From NCBI GenBank assembly GCA_029204225.1, contig CM055096.1, forward strand, positions 60,680,957-60,744,956: a DNA stretch of 64,000 nt. The letters run 5' to 3'. Positions within the stretch are counted from its first letter, which is position 1. Every line of letters begins with the position of its first letter. Positions 33,551-45,025 of this stretch are shown here, one piece after another. This DNA is from Diphasiastrum complanatum. Taxonomy: Eukaryota > Streptophyta > Lycopodiopsida > Lycopodiales > Lycopodiaceae. Made by a program: the position numbers and the translations under genes. The notes under the pieces were generated by a model. The model searched no databases and had not been told where the DNA came from. It was given only the letters and a program-made list of their open reading frames with translations.

Positions 33551-34432
33551 ATCAAATGTGATAGGAGTAAAGAAATTTACTGCAGCAGTGTTTGGAGTGT
33601 TCAAAAGATGTTATGCATATTCTGTATCTGACTCACACTCAAGCACACCATCAAATCACTAGGTTTGGCACACAAAGTATCATCATGCACACACAATGCT
33701 CATATAGAGAGTCTACCACACTCTTGACCAGCTGACTTGTCCCCAATCTGACTTGAACACAAGTGGACCACATGAGCGACATGGCTCAAATTGAGAAAAT
33801 CCCACTGCCACCATGAGACTTACATCTTCCATCTAGCTAGGCTGACATGCTATCAAGCACTTACAAGCACAAACTTGTAAAGTTGATATAAAAGAGCGAT
33901 TGAGGCTCAACCTGAGGAAATCTTACTGCCACCATAAGATTATACCCTCACCAAATATACAGCTAGTAGACATAATGACAAGTCATGAGCATATAAAATG
34001 ACTACTTTATTTCATACGTGGTAAATGCATGAACACATACAACTCTGACTCAGATCTAGACTCTCGTGACAAGGTAACATGCAAGCCAACAAACACTCAT
34101 GCAAGCCAATATGAATGATAAAGTGTCAACATGACCATGGCTTGCGCAAATTGTGCTATCATGTCATACCAACACTTGTCACCTGTAGATCCGCTGCTAC
34201 ACCACTGATCTCCAAATCAACTTTTCAACCATGGCCAGCACCTGCAACCAAGATGCCCTCATGTCCAAGCATATCCAACTATCCAATAAGCCTTGAAAGC
34301 TGATTTCCATCCATTCCCCATGCTCCAAACACAAGAGTCTACCAAGGACTCAATGAATGAATGTACCCAAAACTCACCATAGGCTATACCTGAGTAGCTC
34401 GCCCATCTCCCAAAGATATTGAGGATTATTTG
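33551..34432. other. Unassigned stretch, probably retroelement interior
   Basis: It lies on the body side of the polypurine tract at 33539, so it should be the 3' interior of a minus-strand element, but no pol motif is readable. Its base texture resembles 39186-41880 on the other side of gypsy-1, so the two may have been continuous before gypsy-1 inserted. Confidence 0.35.
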
Positions 34433-35489
34433 TGTTACATACATATGTAACTAGCAGTACTTCAAACCCCTAATAGTCCATTTAGTGTTGGGGGCTAAAT
34501 AGCAAGGTACCCTTAGGATTAAGGGTATGTGCTCTTGGAGAAGGACAGGCAAGTGACTATACCTTAGTCGGAGGTAATGGAGTCACGTGACCCTTGGATA
34601 AGGGGTACCCTTAGTATTAAGGATAAGTGTCTTAGATTAAGGTACTAGTGTTCTTGGTTAAGGGCAGGTAGGTGTCTATGCCTTGGATGGAGGTATGGAA
34701 CCTAGAGAGGTGTTAGAAAGTCATTGGATGACTATTTTTTTAAACCATGGGCCTCAACCTTGAACCATATCACTTTATTGGTCTAGGACCAAAGTATACT
34801 TGCACAACTTGGGCAATGAGACCTAGTAGGGGGGCGCCTTTCTGAAGTGTCCATTGAGTTTCCAACTCCCACAACAAAGGCATTCAAAGAGCCATAGGTT
34901 ACGGAAGGAGTCTCTTGACATTCCATAAGCCTATGGAGGCTCTTGGAGATTCTCTAACTCCCCTAGGCTTCTCTCTCTCTCATTGGATGAGCATGGAGCT
35001 CCATAGTGCATTGGAGGGGTCCATGGGCCATCTATATGAGGGTAGTAGGTCACCCATTGGAGATCTCTCTTGTTTGCTTTGATTATGCTCTAGTGTTGCT
35101 ACTAGTGTGTAGAGTGATTTCTTGTGGCACTATGCTTAAGGTTGGGATCTTGCTTATGGTATGGGACATAAGTAGGGTTTGGATCTTGACTATGCTATGA
35201 AGTGTTGTGGTATGCTTGTGATTTGTTTATGGTTAGCGAGGGGGTGCTAGATATGTCTTGCTTGGAGCTTGGATCTAGCTATGGTTGGGTGGTGAATACT
35301 TGAGGCCAGCTTGTTTTCTATCTTTGTGTTTAAAGAGTAGGGACATAGGTGGAGGAGAGATCCTTGGAGGCTTGCAAATCCTTACTTGCAGGTGGAGGCA
35401 TACTAGCTTGGAGTTGGGGATCATCTTGAAGTTGCATGTTGCTTGGAGGACATTTGGGGGCTCTACCTTGGATTTGGAGGACTTCCTCA
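34433..35489 (+). repeat. Gypsy-1 5' LTR
   Basis: It begins TGTTACATACATATGTAACT, whose GTTACATA and TATGTAAC are perfect inverted arms separated by two bases. It contains a diverged internal duplication around the block TACCCTTAG.ATTAAGG (34509 and 34607). The right edge is set where similarity to the 3' LTR ends, at CTCA. Confidence 0.8.
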
Positions 35490-35796
35490 ACTAAATTTTT
35501 TTTGGGAAAAATTATAGGCTTTTCTAGTTGTAGGAAGATTGTAGTTGAAGTACCCAATGAATCTAGTTCTCTTTGGGAAGAGAGTAGTGATGAGGGGCAG
35601 TTTTTGATCATGTTAGAGAAGTTTTAAAGTGGGCTTTGATTTTTTAAAAGTTTTGAAAAAGAATATGTGGGATGGTTAGAGGAAGTCTTCCTCTACATAC
35701 ACAAACTTTTTTTTGCAAAAAGATTGATTCTAGCTATATGTTTTGATCAAAACTAGTGTTTTTTTTTTTTGCACATATGAAGTGTTTGAAGTTTTG

Positions 35797-36115
35797 ATTT
35801 CATTTTGAAGTTCTGTTTTTCAGACCTGTAAATCTGAAAATCATATCTAAAAAGTGAAGCTTTCATTCAAACTTCATTAGTTACACCTTTCTATCTTCTA
35901 GTTTCATGAAGATGGCAATGTAGCAAGGGAATGGTTGTGTAACTTTGTGCATAAAACAAGTTTTGAAGTTCTATTTTTTGTCATTATGAAGTTTTGATTT
36001 TCAAACTTGTAAATCTGAAAATCAGATCTGAAAATTGAAGTTTTCATAAAGCTTCATTAGTTATCCATTTCTAGACACTAGTTTCATGGATTTGGAAATC
36101 TAGAATAGTGATAAA
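35797..36115. repeat. Diverged tandem duplication in the gypsy-1 leader
   Basis: Two units (about 35797-35930 and 35985-36115) share GTTTTGATTT, TGTAAATCTGAAAATCA, CTTCATTAGTTA and CTAGTTTCATG in the same order. The leader has no coding frame. Confidence 0.7.
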
Positions 36116-36458
36116 TGTGAAAACTTTGGTTGCTTTTGAAATGACAAATGGAATTGGAATTGGAATGGGAACTTTATGTAAACATTAGCTTGGATTAGTT
36201 ATTTGAAGTTTACATAAAGATTTGGTTTTCATTTTTGCTTTTGATTAAGGCAAATGTAGCTTGTTGTTGTTTTCCTCTTAAGCTTGGATTGAGCTTGCAA
36301 ATAGTAGGCTTGGATTGAGCTTACAAACAATAAGATTGAATGAATAGAAGTAAATGCTTTTTATTTGCATTGGATGTCACAATTGAAGCATTTCTATCAT
36401 TCTAATTTGAGCACTTGTTGTTGTATTTGCATAATAGGAAAACACACAAGCAACCCCA

Positions 36459-36992
36459 ATGGATCAAACCAATGAAAACCCAACATTTGATCTATCAAAC
36501 CCATCCAATGTGGCACAAGCTCTTGAACTTTTATACCAACAAATTCAAGCCACTAATAAGCAGCTTCATGAAACTAATCAAAGAAACCAAGACTTAAAGT
36601 CTCGGTTAGCCAATCATAAGAAGCATGTAGTTCCACCTCCCGTAAAAGTGTTCAAGGGGGAGAAGAAAGATAGGAACTTACAAGTGGTTAGTTCTTGGCT
36701 AAATGTTTGGAAAAAATACTTTGCCATGAACCAATTCCCTGAATCTGAAAAGTTATCCACTGTCACCATGTTCCTTGAAAAAAGAGCCTTAGTTTGGTGG
36801 GATGACTTAGTTGCAAAGGGCAATCAACCTTGTAGATGGAATGATTTTTGCAAGCTTTTTAGGGATTATTTTCTACCACTTTTAGATGACTATGAACACT
36901 TCCAAAAGTTGAGTCATCTAACCATGAATAAAGGTTTGGAACAATTTATTCAAGATTTTCATGAGTATCTGAATCTATTGTATGGAGCCTGA
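36459..36992 (+). pseudogene. Gypsy-1 gag, truncated
   Basis: A 177-residue frame contains the retrotransposon gag core: VFKGEKKDRNLQVVSSWL, then LEKRALVWWDDLV, then QFIQDFHEYLNLLYG. Gag packages element RNA in a virus-like particle. The first 45 residues are predicted coiled coil or helix (Gln- and Asn-rich). The frame stops at a TGA (36990-36992) just after a deletion junction (about 36977-36984). Nucleocapsid zinc knuckle, protease and RT are gone, and the next sense codons belong to RNase H in the same frame. Confidence 0.88.
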
Positions 36993-37001
36993 TTTGAAGT
37001 T

Positions 37002-38640
37002 TTGACGGATCATCAGACTCTTCGATATTTCTATAATGCTACAGATTTAAAGGGGAGGCAAGCTAGATGGGCTGAGTTGATGCAAATCTTTGACTTTTTC
37101 ATACGTTATTGTAAAGGAAGTCAAAATACTCTAGCGGATGCTTTGAGTCGGTTATCGATTATTAATCAGTTGTGCTTTACTGTTATAGAACCGGAGTTGT
37201 TTCAGTCTCTTCAAGGACTATATGAGTCCGATCCTTTTCTTGAAAAGTATTGGCAACAAGTAGTTTCGGGGGGTCGATTCAGGTTTGCAAGATTCCTCGA
37301 AGACTGAAACGGATTTCCTAATTCAAAACAGGATTTTGTTTCGTAAAGGAAAGGTGTGTGCATGAGTGTCATGATAGTCCATGCGCAGGACATTCGGGTA
37401 TACAAAGAACACTTGACTTAGTTCGAAGGCAATTTTGGTGGCCTAAGATGAAAAGTCAGGTAGAGGCCTATGTACTTAAATGTACTAAGTGCCAGTTGAA
37501 TAAAGCAGAGAGGCTAAAAGCTAGTGGCTTGTTACATCCTTTAGATATTCCTAAGAGAAAGTGAGAAAGTATATCTATGGATTTTGTGGTCGGGCTTCCA
37601 CGTACAGGGAAGGGCCACAATTTGGTTTGGGTCATTGTTGACAGACTTATGAAATTTTCACAATTTATCCCAACGAAAACTACTGTTAAAGCTTCAAAAC
37701 TAGCTCAACTATTTGTTGAAAAGCTTTTGCGACTGTATGGGCTGCCTTGGGATATTGTCAGTGACCGTGACCCAAAATTCACTGGGAATTTTTGGCAAGC
37801 AGTATTTGAAAAGTTGGAAACAACTTTAAGTATGAGTTCTACAGATCATCCGAAATCAGACGGTCAAACGGAAAGTACCAATCAGACGATGGAGGATATG
37901 CTTTGAGCATATGTGGGCAATCGGCAGTCTGATTGGGAACAGTAGCTTCCACTAGTGGAATTTGCATATAACAGTGCAAAACATTCAGTGACCGGATTCA
38001 GCTCTTTCTTGCTTATGTATGGTTTTCAACCTCGATCACCAATTAGTGTTGGCATGAAAACCTGCGGGTGCAAGCCGTAGCTGATTTCCTTGCGGATATG
38101 CAAGAAATGTTACAGCTGGCTAAAGATAACATAAGAAGTGCCCAGGACAGGGCAAGGCACTATACTGATCCATCTCAGAAGCACAAGGTATTCATGGTCA
38201 ACGATTGGGTGTTTTTGAGAGTCCTTAGTCACTCTAGGGACTTGAAAACTATTAAGTGTGCAAAGTTGGCGCCAAGGTATTGCGGTCCTTTTAAGATTAT
38301 CCAAGTGATAAACAAGGTCGCATACAAACTAAACCTTCCAACTAACGTTGGAATTCATCATGTTTTCCACGTTAGTAAGCTGAAACCCTCGTTGGGGATT
38401 GGAGAGACCCTGGTCCCTGTGGAATATCTAGTGGAACTTCTTTGTGATGAGTCCGTGAGTGGACCACCTGGACCCGAGGCGATTGTTAATAGCCGTCAGA
38501 GGACCCTATGGAGTAGAGTGATTCGGGAATTTTTAGTCAGGTGGAGGGACAAATCAAAAGGGGAGGATACCTGGGAAAAGGAGACTGGTCTCCAAAATAA
38601 TTTTCCAAATTTTTTCCTACAAGAAAACATTCAAGTTTAG
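37002..38640 (+). pseudogene. Gypsy-1 pol: RNase H end, integrase and chromodomain-like tail
   Basis: This follows in the gag frame. The order is: RNase H end (TDHQTLRYFYN, ADALSRL), integrase zinc domain (HECHDSPCAGHSGIQRT and KCTKCQLNK), integrase core with its three acidic positions (MDFVVGLP, VSDRDPKF, SDGQTESTNQ), and a C-terminal chromodomain-like segment (FLVRWRDKSKGEDTWEKE). Integrase inserts the DNA copy; the chromodomain of chromoviruses guides it to chromatin. Breaks are a short deletion near 37350 that removes about 11 residues before the zinc domain, TGA at 37562-37564, TGA at 37904-37906 (CGA in gypsy-2), TAG about 40 bases later, and a frameshift near 38060. Confidence 0.9.
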
Positions 38641-38650
38641 GGGGAAGGAA

Positions 38651-39185
38651 TGTTACATACCTATGTAACTAGCAATACTTCAGACCCCTAATAGTCCATT
38701 TAGTGTTGGGGGCTAAAAGGCAAGGTACCTTTAGGATTAAGGGTATGTGCCCTTGGAGAAGGGCAGACAAGGGGGGAGGGGAGGAGATCTCTCTTGTTTG
38801 CTTTGCTTATGCTGTAGTGTTGCTACTAGTGTATAGAGTGCTTTCTTGTGGTAGGATCTTGCTTATGATATGGGACATAAGTAGGGTTTGGATCTTGATA
38901 ATGCTATGGAGTGTTGTGGTATGCTTGTGATTTGTTTATGGCTAGCAAGGGAGTGCTAGACAGGTCTTGCTTGGAGCTTGGATCTAGCTATGGTTGGGTG
39001 GTGAATACTTGAGGCCAGCTTGTTATCTATCTTTGTGTTGAAAGAGTAGGGACATAGGTGGAGGAGAGATCCTTGGAGGCTTGCAGATGGAGGCATCCTA
39101 GGTTGGAGTTAGGGAGCATCTTGACGCTTACGGGTTTCTTGGAGGACATTTGGAGGCTCTACCTTGAATTTGGAGGACTTTCTCA
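38651..39185 (+). repeat. Gypsy-1 3' LTR, internally deleted
   Basis: It begins TGTTACATACCTATGTAACT directly after the polypurine tract and follows the 5' LTR closely. After GGGCAGACAAGG it jumps to GGAGATCTCTCTTG, omitting about 500 bases present in the 5' copy. The end is placed at CTCA. Confidence 0.82.
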
Positions 39186-41882
39186 CCTCTACTTGTAAAA
39201 ATCTACCTATCCTACATCCCATGTAGGTTCAACTTCCCATGCTTGATGTTGCCAACTCTGATTTGACCAATACATAGGCCTCCCACCAAGGAGCCTATCT
39301 CACCACTATATCCATCATGTCATCCAAACCAAAGCGAATGCAAACTAGATCCAGCCATCATGACGATCAACTCAGCCATGATCCTGTAGCATATCAAGTA
39401 GGATAGAACCATCAGAAATATGTACCCTGTACTATTTGATCACTAAGTTACCATTACCCATTGATAGCTCCCCAGGAATTTGTCCACTTGTAGTGCAACT
39501 AGACTCCAACTGGATCTAACCAAAAGTTGCATCCTGCTTACTAAATAATGATGGATAAAGACAACATGTGACGCCAACCTAGAGATCATTGTTCCTATAA
39601 CCATGCAGCTCACTCGATCACTCGCCAAAGTCTCAGCTGTCACTCCTTGAGCAACCATCTCCATCTCTGCTGGCACACAACCATGGGCATGCTGGATCCA
39701 CATCACCCCATAATGCACTCCATGCCCTCATGATATGTACCACCACTAGGTACACTCCATGCCACCTACCTCCAAGTAGGCTTGACCCATCTCTAGGTCA
39801 CCATCCTGCTATCCAAGCCGATCGTCGAAGCATCACCTGCTCCTCTTGACTCCTAGCAGTGTCCTGCTCTCTCTAGTGGTTATGTGCCATCCAAAATCAT
39901 GCCAACGCAAGCTCATCCATCAGTCGTCGCTCCTGAGACTAATGTCTCCCTGATCGTACTGAGGTATATGGCTTTGAGTGACTTACTCGTCATGAAGTCC
40001 TCGTCATCAGTGTCCCTTGCAGTAGATCGCTAGCAAAACACCCATCATAGTGTTTGCCCTTCGATCACACCCAACCGTGAGATCTCCATCAGCTCTCCAA
40101 CATAGAGCTGGCTTCCAAAGCTTCACGCTTTGCCCATTGCGTTTGCAGCTTTCTGATTCCATCATGAATCCCCCCTATAAGTCCTTTCCAATCACTCAAG
40201 TCCAATCTGAAATAGATGCCCCTTGATGATCATCCCATGTCATCCTGCAGTCATGTCCCTATCAGGTATCCCATGTCATCATCGATCTTGAAGATCTGAA
40301 CATCTACTTTGTAGTGCCCACTTGTATTCTCCCAAGATAGCTCCAAGCTGCTCTTCTGAATGATTCTAAACCATTCTTGAGAATACACTGAGATGTGAAC
40401 TCCAAAGCCACCATCAAGTTCCTCACATGAGTATGCATGCCAATATCCCTCCAAGTGAACCTGTGAGATCTTCCATGGCCCAAACCAAATGATTTACACC
40501 TTGTCATCACTGGAATCTGCATCCTTGATGCAATATTGACACGACAAATCAACTTGACTTACCCAGAATAGGCTATTAAAGTGTATCTCTTTGATGACAA
40601 ACCTTATACACTGCTCCACAACTAGAATGACTTGATCAAAAATGACTTATTGACTACAAAACTCGCAAAAGATCATGCTTACCACTTACCAAGAGTCTCC
40701 AAAGTGTGATTATTGACCCGTTCTTCATCTTCCGCATGTCCCACACACAGTTCGTCTAATGCAAGTCCACTATCTTTTCCAATGGCTTCCAATTGGCTAT
40801 CACCCATGACTACCAATATGTGTGTACCTCCAAGCTAGCCCATATTTCTCTCTGAATGAAAAATCTCCAAGCTACAAATGCTTGTGTCAATGCAGCTATC
40901 ACCTGACTCGACATTGTCACTGCCGATCATGCATGTGAGAGCGTTCCTCCAAAACGCCACTTGATGTTGGCTAGTTTTAACTCCAAAAGTTGAATCTGAT
41001 AATGATAATAGTTCACCCGTAACCGGCATACCATGCCTACCTCTCACTTGTGATTGCTTGTCCTCTCAAAATTGTCGCCAATGATGAGTAGTCACACCGC
41101 CAAACTGCACTTATGTCACCAAAAATAGCTTTCTCCACAGAAATCTGCTATCATTCACCCCCATACCACATGTACAGCTTCCAAACACCTGGTTACCTTG
41201 TCATAAGTAAGCAATAATGATTCCAAAGTGATAATGCCTCATTGTGTCGTCATGTAGTAGCCCATCACTAGGTCACGTGCACTCCGCTCGATGGAATGGT
41301 GATGAAAACTCCTCGAAATGTGTTTTCCTTTTTCTGTGACGTTGCTCTATCCGTTGGCTCTAAGTAGCCAGTTTTAGATGTCATTTTGGCCCAAGGATGG
41401 CCAAAATAGATGCCTTCTAGCCAAAAATAGGCTCATTTCCAAAATGCCTTGCAAAAATAAACTAATTCTTCATTATGAAGATTTTTAATGAGGTGAAGTC
41501 CAATCTGGACTTCGAGTCCCTTCAGCCCATTTCTTTGTGAATATTTTTAATGAAGTTCTTCATGAAAACAGCCTTCAAACCTTTCAAGGTCCTCTTAAGC
41601 CATATCTAATGGCTAATTCAAATCCCATGGCCTACGTTCCTTTCCGTGACCCGAGATCTGGGCCGTTGATCTCGATGGATTTCCATCCTGCGACCACAGA
41701 TGACTCCGCGTGCTGAGCTGGATCCTTCCAGCCGCCAGCTCCCTCCGTTCGCTAGGTTCACCTTCTCGTTAGTCACACTCGAGCTCCATGAGCTCCTCCT
41801 TCCATTCTCTTCTTTCTTAAGCTCCATAGCTAGGGTTTTTGAAATGGCTGTTGCCTGACTAAATCTGATCCAGCTTCATGTT
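39186..41882. other. Unassigned stretch, 2.7 kb
   Basis: No domain is recognised on either strand. The longest minus-strand frames (39443-39718, 40304-40552, 40835-41047, 41618-41827) show no known motif. It could be the far side of the element interior interrupted by gypsy-1. Confidence 0.35.
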
Positions 41883-42290
41883 GAAAAAGCAATAGGTGCC
41901 CGCTGTTAGGCCCATGCACACAAAGATCGTCCAAGAAAATTTTCAGAAATTTTTGCAGATCATTTTTGAATGCCATTTGCATCACTCGTTGGAAAGTCCG
42001 AATGGCATCATCTTATAGGCATAAGTTCTACATTCAGTGGCAAAAGCAGTCTTATGTTGATCCTCATGCACTATCTCGACTTTATTGTAGCCGCTGAAAC
42101 TGTATGGAAAATTGTAGGCTTCTGCTCTAGCTACGTGATCTAAAACACTTTCTGTGAAAGGTCGGGAGAATTGATCCTTCCTTGTCACAACATTTAAGGC
42201 CTTCAGATTTACATAGATCCACATCTTGTCGTTCTTCTTGGGTACTATAATTGTGAAGGATTTTAGATCATTATGATCCAAATCCACTTG
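41883..42290 (-). pseudogene. Ty3/gypsy RT fragment of a different lineage
   Basis: Minus-strand frames give FTIIVPKKNDKMWIYVNLKA, FTESVLDHVARAEAY, SGYNKVEIVHEDQHKTAF, YKMMPFGLSN and KIFLDDLCVHG: RT palm motifs with the catalytic FLDD near 41926. The wording (SGYNxxxIxxEDQHKTAF) differs from gypsy-1 and gypsy-2 (RSGYHQIRI, KTGFRTRFG) and resembles Tat/Athila-type elements. A gap after FGLSN removes the usual APATFQ block. It abuts the gag fragment of gypsy-3 at about 42340-42395 and seems to be a separate truncated element. Confidence 0.75.
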
Positions 42291-42394
42291 AAATATCTTG
42301 GGTTACAAAGAGAAATACTCTACTAATCTCACAAATGTAGAAAAATCAGCATCTACACACAAAATGAGATGCAAACTCTAATAGAACTTGTTTA

Positions 42395-42660
42395 AACTTG
42401 AATGAAATGATAAACTGGAAATCATCCCATGTGGTTGGGACTGTAGCTCGGTCTTTAAGATTCTGCCACCAAGAATACGCCTTACCGTGTAAAAACATGA
42501 TGGTCGTTGAAATACGCAAGCTATCCGGTAGATCGTACATGGAGAAATGTGATGTCCATCGATCTAACCATGCTAACACCACATCTTGGTGTCTGTCCTT
42601 CTTCTCTCCGGTAAAAAATTTTGGAGTAAACATCGGGTTTGAGCGCATGTCCACAATTTG
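42395..42660 (-). pseudogene. Gypsy-3 gag fragment
   Basis: A minus-strand frame encodes a gag core similar to gypsy-1: FFTGEKKDRHQDVVLAWLDR, then FLHGKAYSWWQNLKD. Homology fades after WDDFQF near 42395, which I take as the left break of this half element. The earlier N-terminal codons (up to about 42740) contain stops. It lies about 1.2 kb inside the 5' LTR at 43900-44368. Confidence 0.82.
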
Positions 42661-42744
42661 TTACTGTAACAAATTTATGGCACGCGTCATGTTCTCCATA
42701 TCAGTCCCGATGGGACTTGGAGCTCATCCATATGGGTGTTTATG

Positions 42745-43885
42745 AATAAAGGAGTAATTGGTAAAAACTAGAGGGAAACCGGAGAGCTACGGTGTAAAAA
42801 TCGCAAAAAGAAAAAGCGAGAGCAGAAGGCCTCGAGAAGAAGCACGCAACTTGAGAGCAATAAAACTCTACAACAACTTGGGAGAATGAGGGAAAGGAAG
42901 TGAATGTATCTCCTTTATCCCCTCCCCAAACCTCCTCTCCACCCTCATGCAAAAAGGACAGGTGGGGCCCAAGAAAGGCCCCATTTGTTCATTATAGGTC
43001 TTTCTAGCCATGTGGGACCACCCATAGGTGCCACATGGCTCATGGACCCCAAAGATTTAACAAACTTACCTCAATCCATTCTCCCCATTCCAAGTCCTAC
43101 TTACCAACACAGCCCCTCGTCCAAGAAAGTACACCAAGAAGATGAGGCCTGACTTTATTCTCTTAACCATATTTAGTTTACTTTCATTATTCATAGGTTA
43201 CAAAGGATGTTTAAAATAAACATAGCTATGAACTTGAAAGCCAAACTTTCAAGCCTTAAACTTTGGAGATTGTTACATAAAAACTTGTTTTAAACTCCCC
43301 CTCCCAACTATCGCCCTACTTCCTGGAAAGCGCGACGCCTCCCTCCCTCAACTGTCACATCAACAAACAAGATAAGGAATATGTGAAGAGGGAGTGAGGT
43401 AGAAGCGATTATCAGGAAGCGCAGGCCTTGAAGACTGCCTGCGCGCATTCCTTCCTCCCCATACACAAAAAAAAGAAAAAAAATTATATGCCCACACCAG
43501 TGACAGGCGCCCGTCTGCAGTCCGCGACCTCTCCTGTCCAACGAGTGACAGCCCGTACTGAGGCTACGTACCACAGTTGTTCATCGTACCATTCTGGTGC
43601 AGGCAAAGGGTGGTCCGAAGTGAAAGAGGACATGATTAAATTAATTTTGAAAGGGGAAAAAAAACACCATAGAACAACTTCAAGTTTTCCAAGGAATCAA
43701 CGAACCAAAGTAGAAAAGATAATAAGGTTATAAGCAACTTGAAATTAATCTTCACAAAACCTCATAACCAATTCAACCTAACTCTTGATACAAAGGTTGT
43801 GACATTAAATAATCACATTGTAAAAAAAAGGATACCCAATGCAAAGGCCTATAAAGGAACGTGTGCACCTTTTAGGAAATCAACC
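42745..43885 (-). other. Gypsy-3 leader region
   Basis: This lies between primer site and gag on the minus strand. There is no convincing coding frame. It contains GC-richer blocks and an inverted pair (GCGCAGGC near 43417, GCCTGCGCGC near 43436). Confidence 0.5.
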
Positions 43886-43897
43886 GCTTTGATACCA
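43886..43897 (-). promoter_or_regulatory. Gypsy-3 primer-binding site
   Basis: The complement of GCTTTGATACCA is TGGTATCAAAGC, separated by two bases (AT) from the LTR end at 43900. It matches an initiator-Met-type primer site. Confidence 0.8.
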
Positions 43898-43899
43898 AT

Positions 43900-44368
43900 T
43901 GTTACAACTCCCTAGGATCATTGACTGCCTTGAAGGTTCCGCACATCCCATTCCAGTGACGACGCACCTAAACCGCCCAACCGTAGGGTCACAATCGACC
44001 CACCCCCATGCCCTGGAGCAATCACCATAATCATATCTGGTCAAGCCTCCTACAATAATTGGCGTCCCATACCACCAGCCATCGCATTCGGCTCTTCCTA
44101 GCACACATCTCCTGGTCTGGAGATACATCCTGGCTAATGCACGTGCTCTCCATCCACCAACTCCCGGGTAGACTGAGTGTATGGAAAGAGAGAAACCCCA
44201 CCACTATATAGACATAGCATAGTGGGTCCCGTCAAGCACAGTCCTGCCGGTGACACGTGACCACCTAGGATGGTGACGCGCGGCACCTAGACATGTCGAT
44301 AACTCCAGTCCTGCGTCATGCCCCTTGCGAGGCCGTCACTGAAGGGCATACCGTTATGGTACATAACA
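43900..44368 (-). mobile_element. Gypsy-3 5' LTR, now inverted, 469 bp
   Basis: On the minus strand it runs from TGTTATGTACCATAACGG to GGGAGTTGTAACA. It is about 90 percent alike, by eye, to the plus-strand LTR at 54657-55120 along its whole length. A TATA box (CTATATAG near 44203) is present. Outside it, at 44369-44373, the plus strand reads GCACC, the complement of GGTGC, which is also the sequence just outside the other LTR. Confidence 0.9.
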
Positions 44369-44373
44369 GCACC

Positions 44374-44975
44374 CAAGGGTTCACTTGCTTCTATAAGTAA
44401 GGAGATTACACTACCCTAACTTTTACTCTTCCTACTCTCTCTCTCTCTTTCTCTTTTGGTTGGTTTTACTACAACCTTAGTTGGATTGGATGTGGAGAGA
44501 CTTGCAAACATAAACGGAAGAGTATTGGTAAGGAGAAGCTCTACAAATTAAGGTAAGATCTTTGCTCTATCTATGGCTCAATAATCGCTGGATAAATACC
44601 CATGAGTGAGGTATGCTTGTTGTATATAGCTCACATGTATAATAATTGTGAGGTATGCTTGTTGTATCTAACTCACATGTATGATAATTGTGGGTTGGTT
44701 TAGAAGAATTGGCTTCACTAGAAACTACGACAATTGAGTGTTGTCACAGCCACACATCACTGAGGTATGATACCTATCATCATTTTGGAAATATTGCTTT
44801 TGGACAGCGATGATACATTTGATAGTAAATCGCTGATGAATATGTAATTTTTAGACTCTTTTGGTAAAGAGATAGGCCGCTGACCAGCGCTTGCTTATAA
44901 GGTGAGAAATCACACTTCCATGTGCTTATGGAAGCGCTATAGATATATACATGATGATACACTTTTTGATTATTA
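44374..44975. other. Original upstream flank of gypsy-3, with a 42-bp tandem repeat
   Basis: No gene is recognised. Units 44606-44647 and 44648-44689 are a 42-bp tandem duplication beginning GTGAGGTATGCTTGTTGTAT and differing at about three bases. Confidence 0.7.
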
Positions 44976-45025
44976 TGATGGTGATATGCTCTGATACCAC
45001 TGATGGTGATATGCTCTGATACTAC
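44976..45025 (-). repeat. Tandemly duplicated primer-binding site
   Basis: Two 25-base units (44976-45000 and 45001-45025) each contain, on the minus strand, a TGGTATCAGAGC or TAGTATCAGAGC primer site followed by ATATCACCATCA. An LTR would begin at 45026 and run right. Only one site can be used in an element, so this is a local duplication. Confidence 0.8.

Larger units (their letters stand above)
34433..39185 (+). mobile_element. Gypsy-1: Ty3/gypsy chromovirus-like element with both LTRs and a large internal deletion
   Basis: The element comprises a 5' LTR (34433-35489), leader, gag, a deletion that removed protease and most of RT, RNase H, integrase, a chromodomain-like tail, a polypurine tract (TTTAGGGGGAAGGAA, about 38636-38650) and a 3' LTR (38651-39185). 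The two LTRs start alike and match over long blocks, but the 3' copy lacks about 500 bases internally. No convincing target duplication (ATTTG on the left; ACTTG near the right end is only similar) and no clear primer site were found, so the outer edges are approximate. It is a member of the same family as gypsy-2. Confidence 0.85.

Noticed and set aside
41883-42290. RT fragment as the missing RT half of gypsy-3
   Set aside because: Its motif wording belongs to a different gypsy lineage from gypsy-1 and gypsy-2, which gypsy-3 gag and integrase resemble, so I treat it as a separate fragment and place the inversion break to its right.
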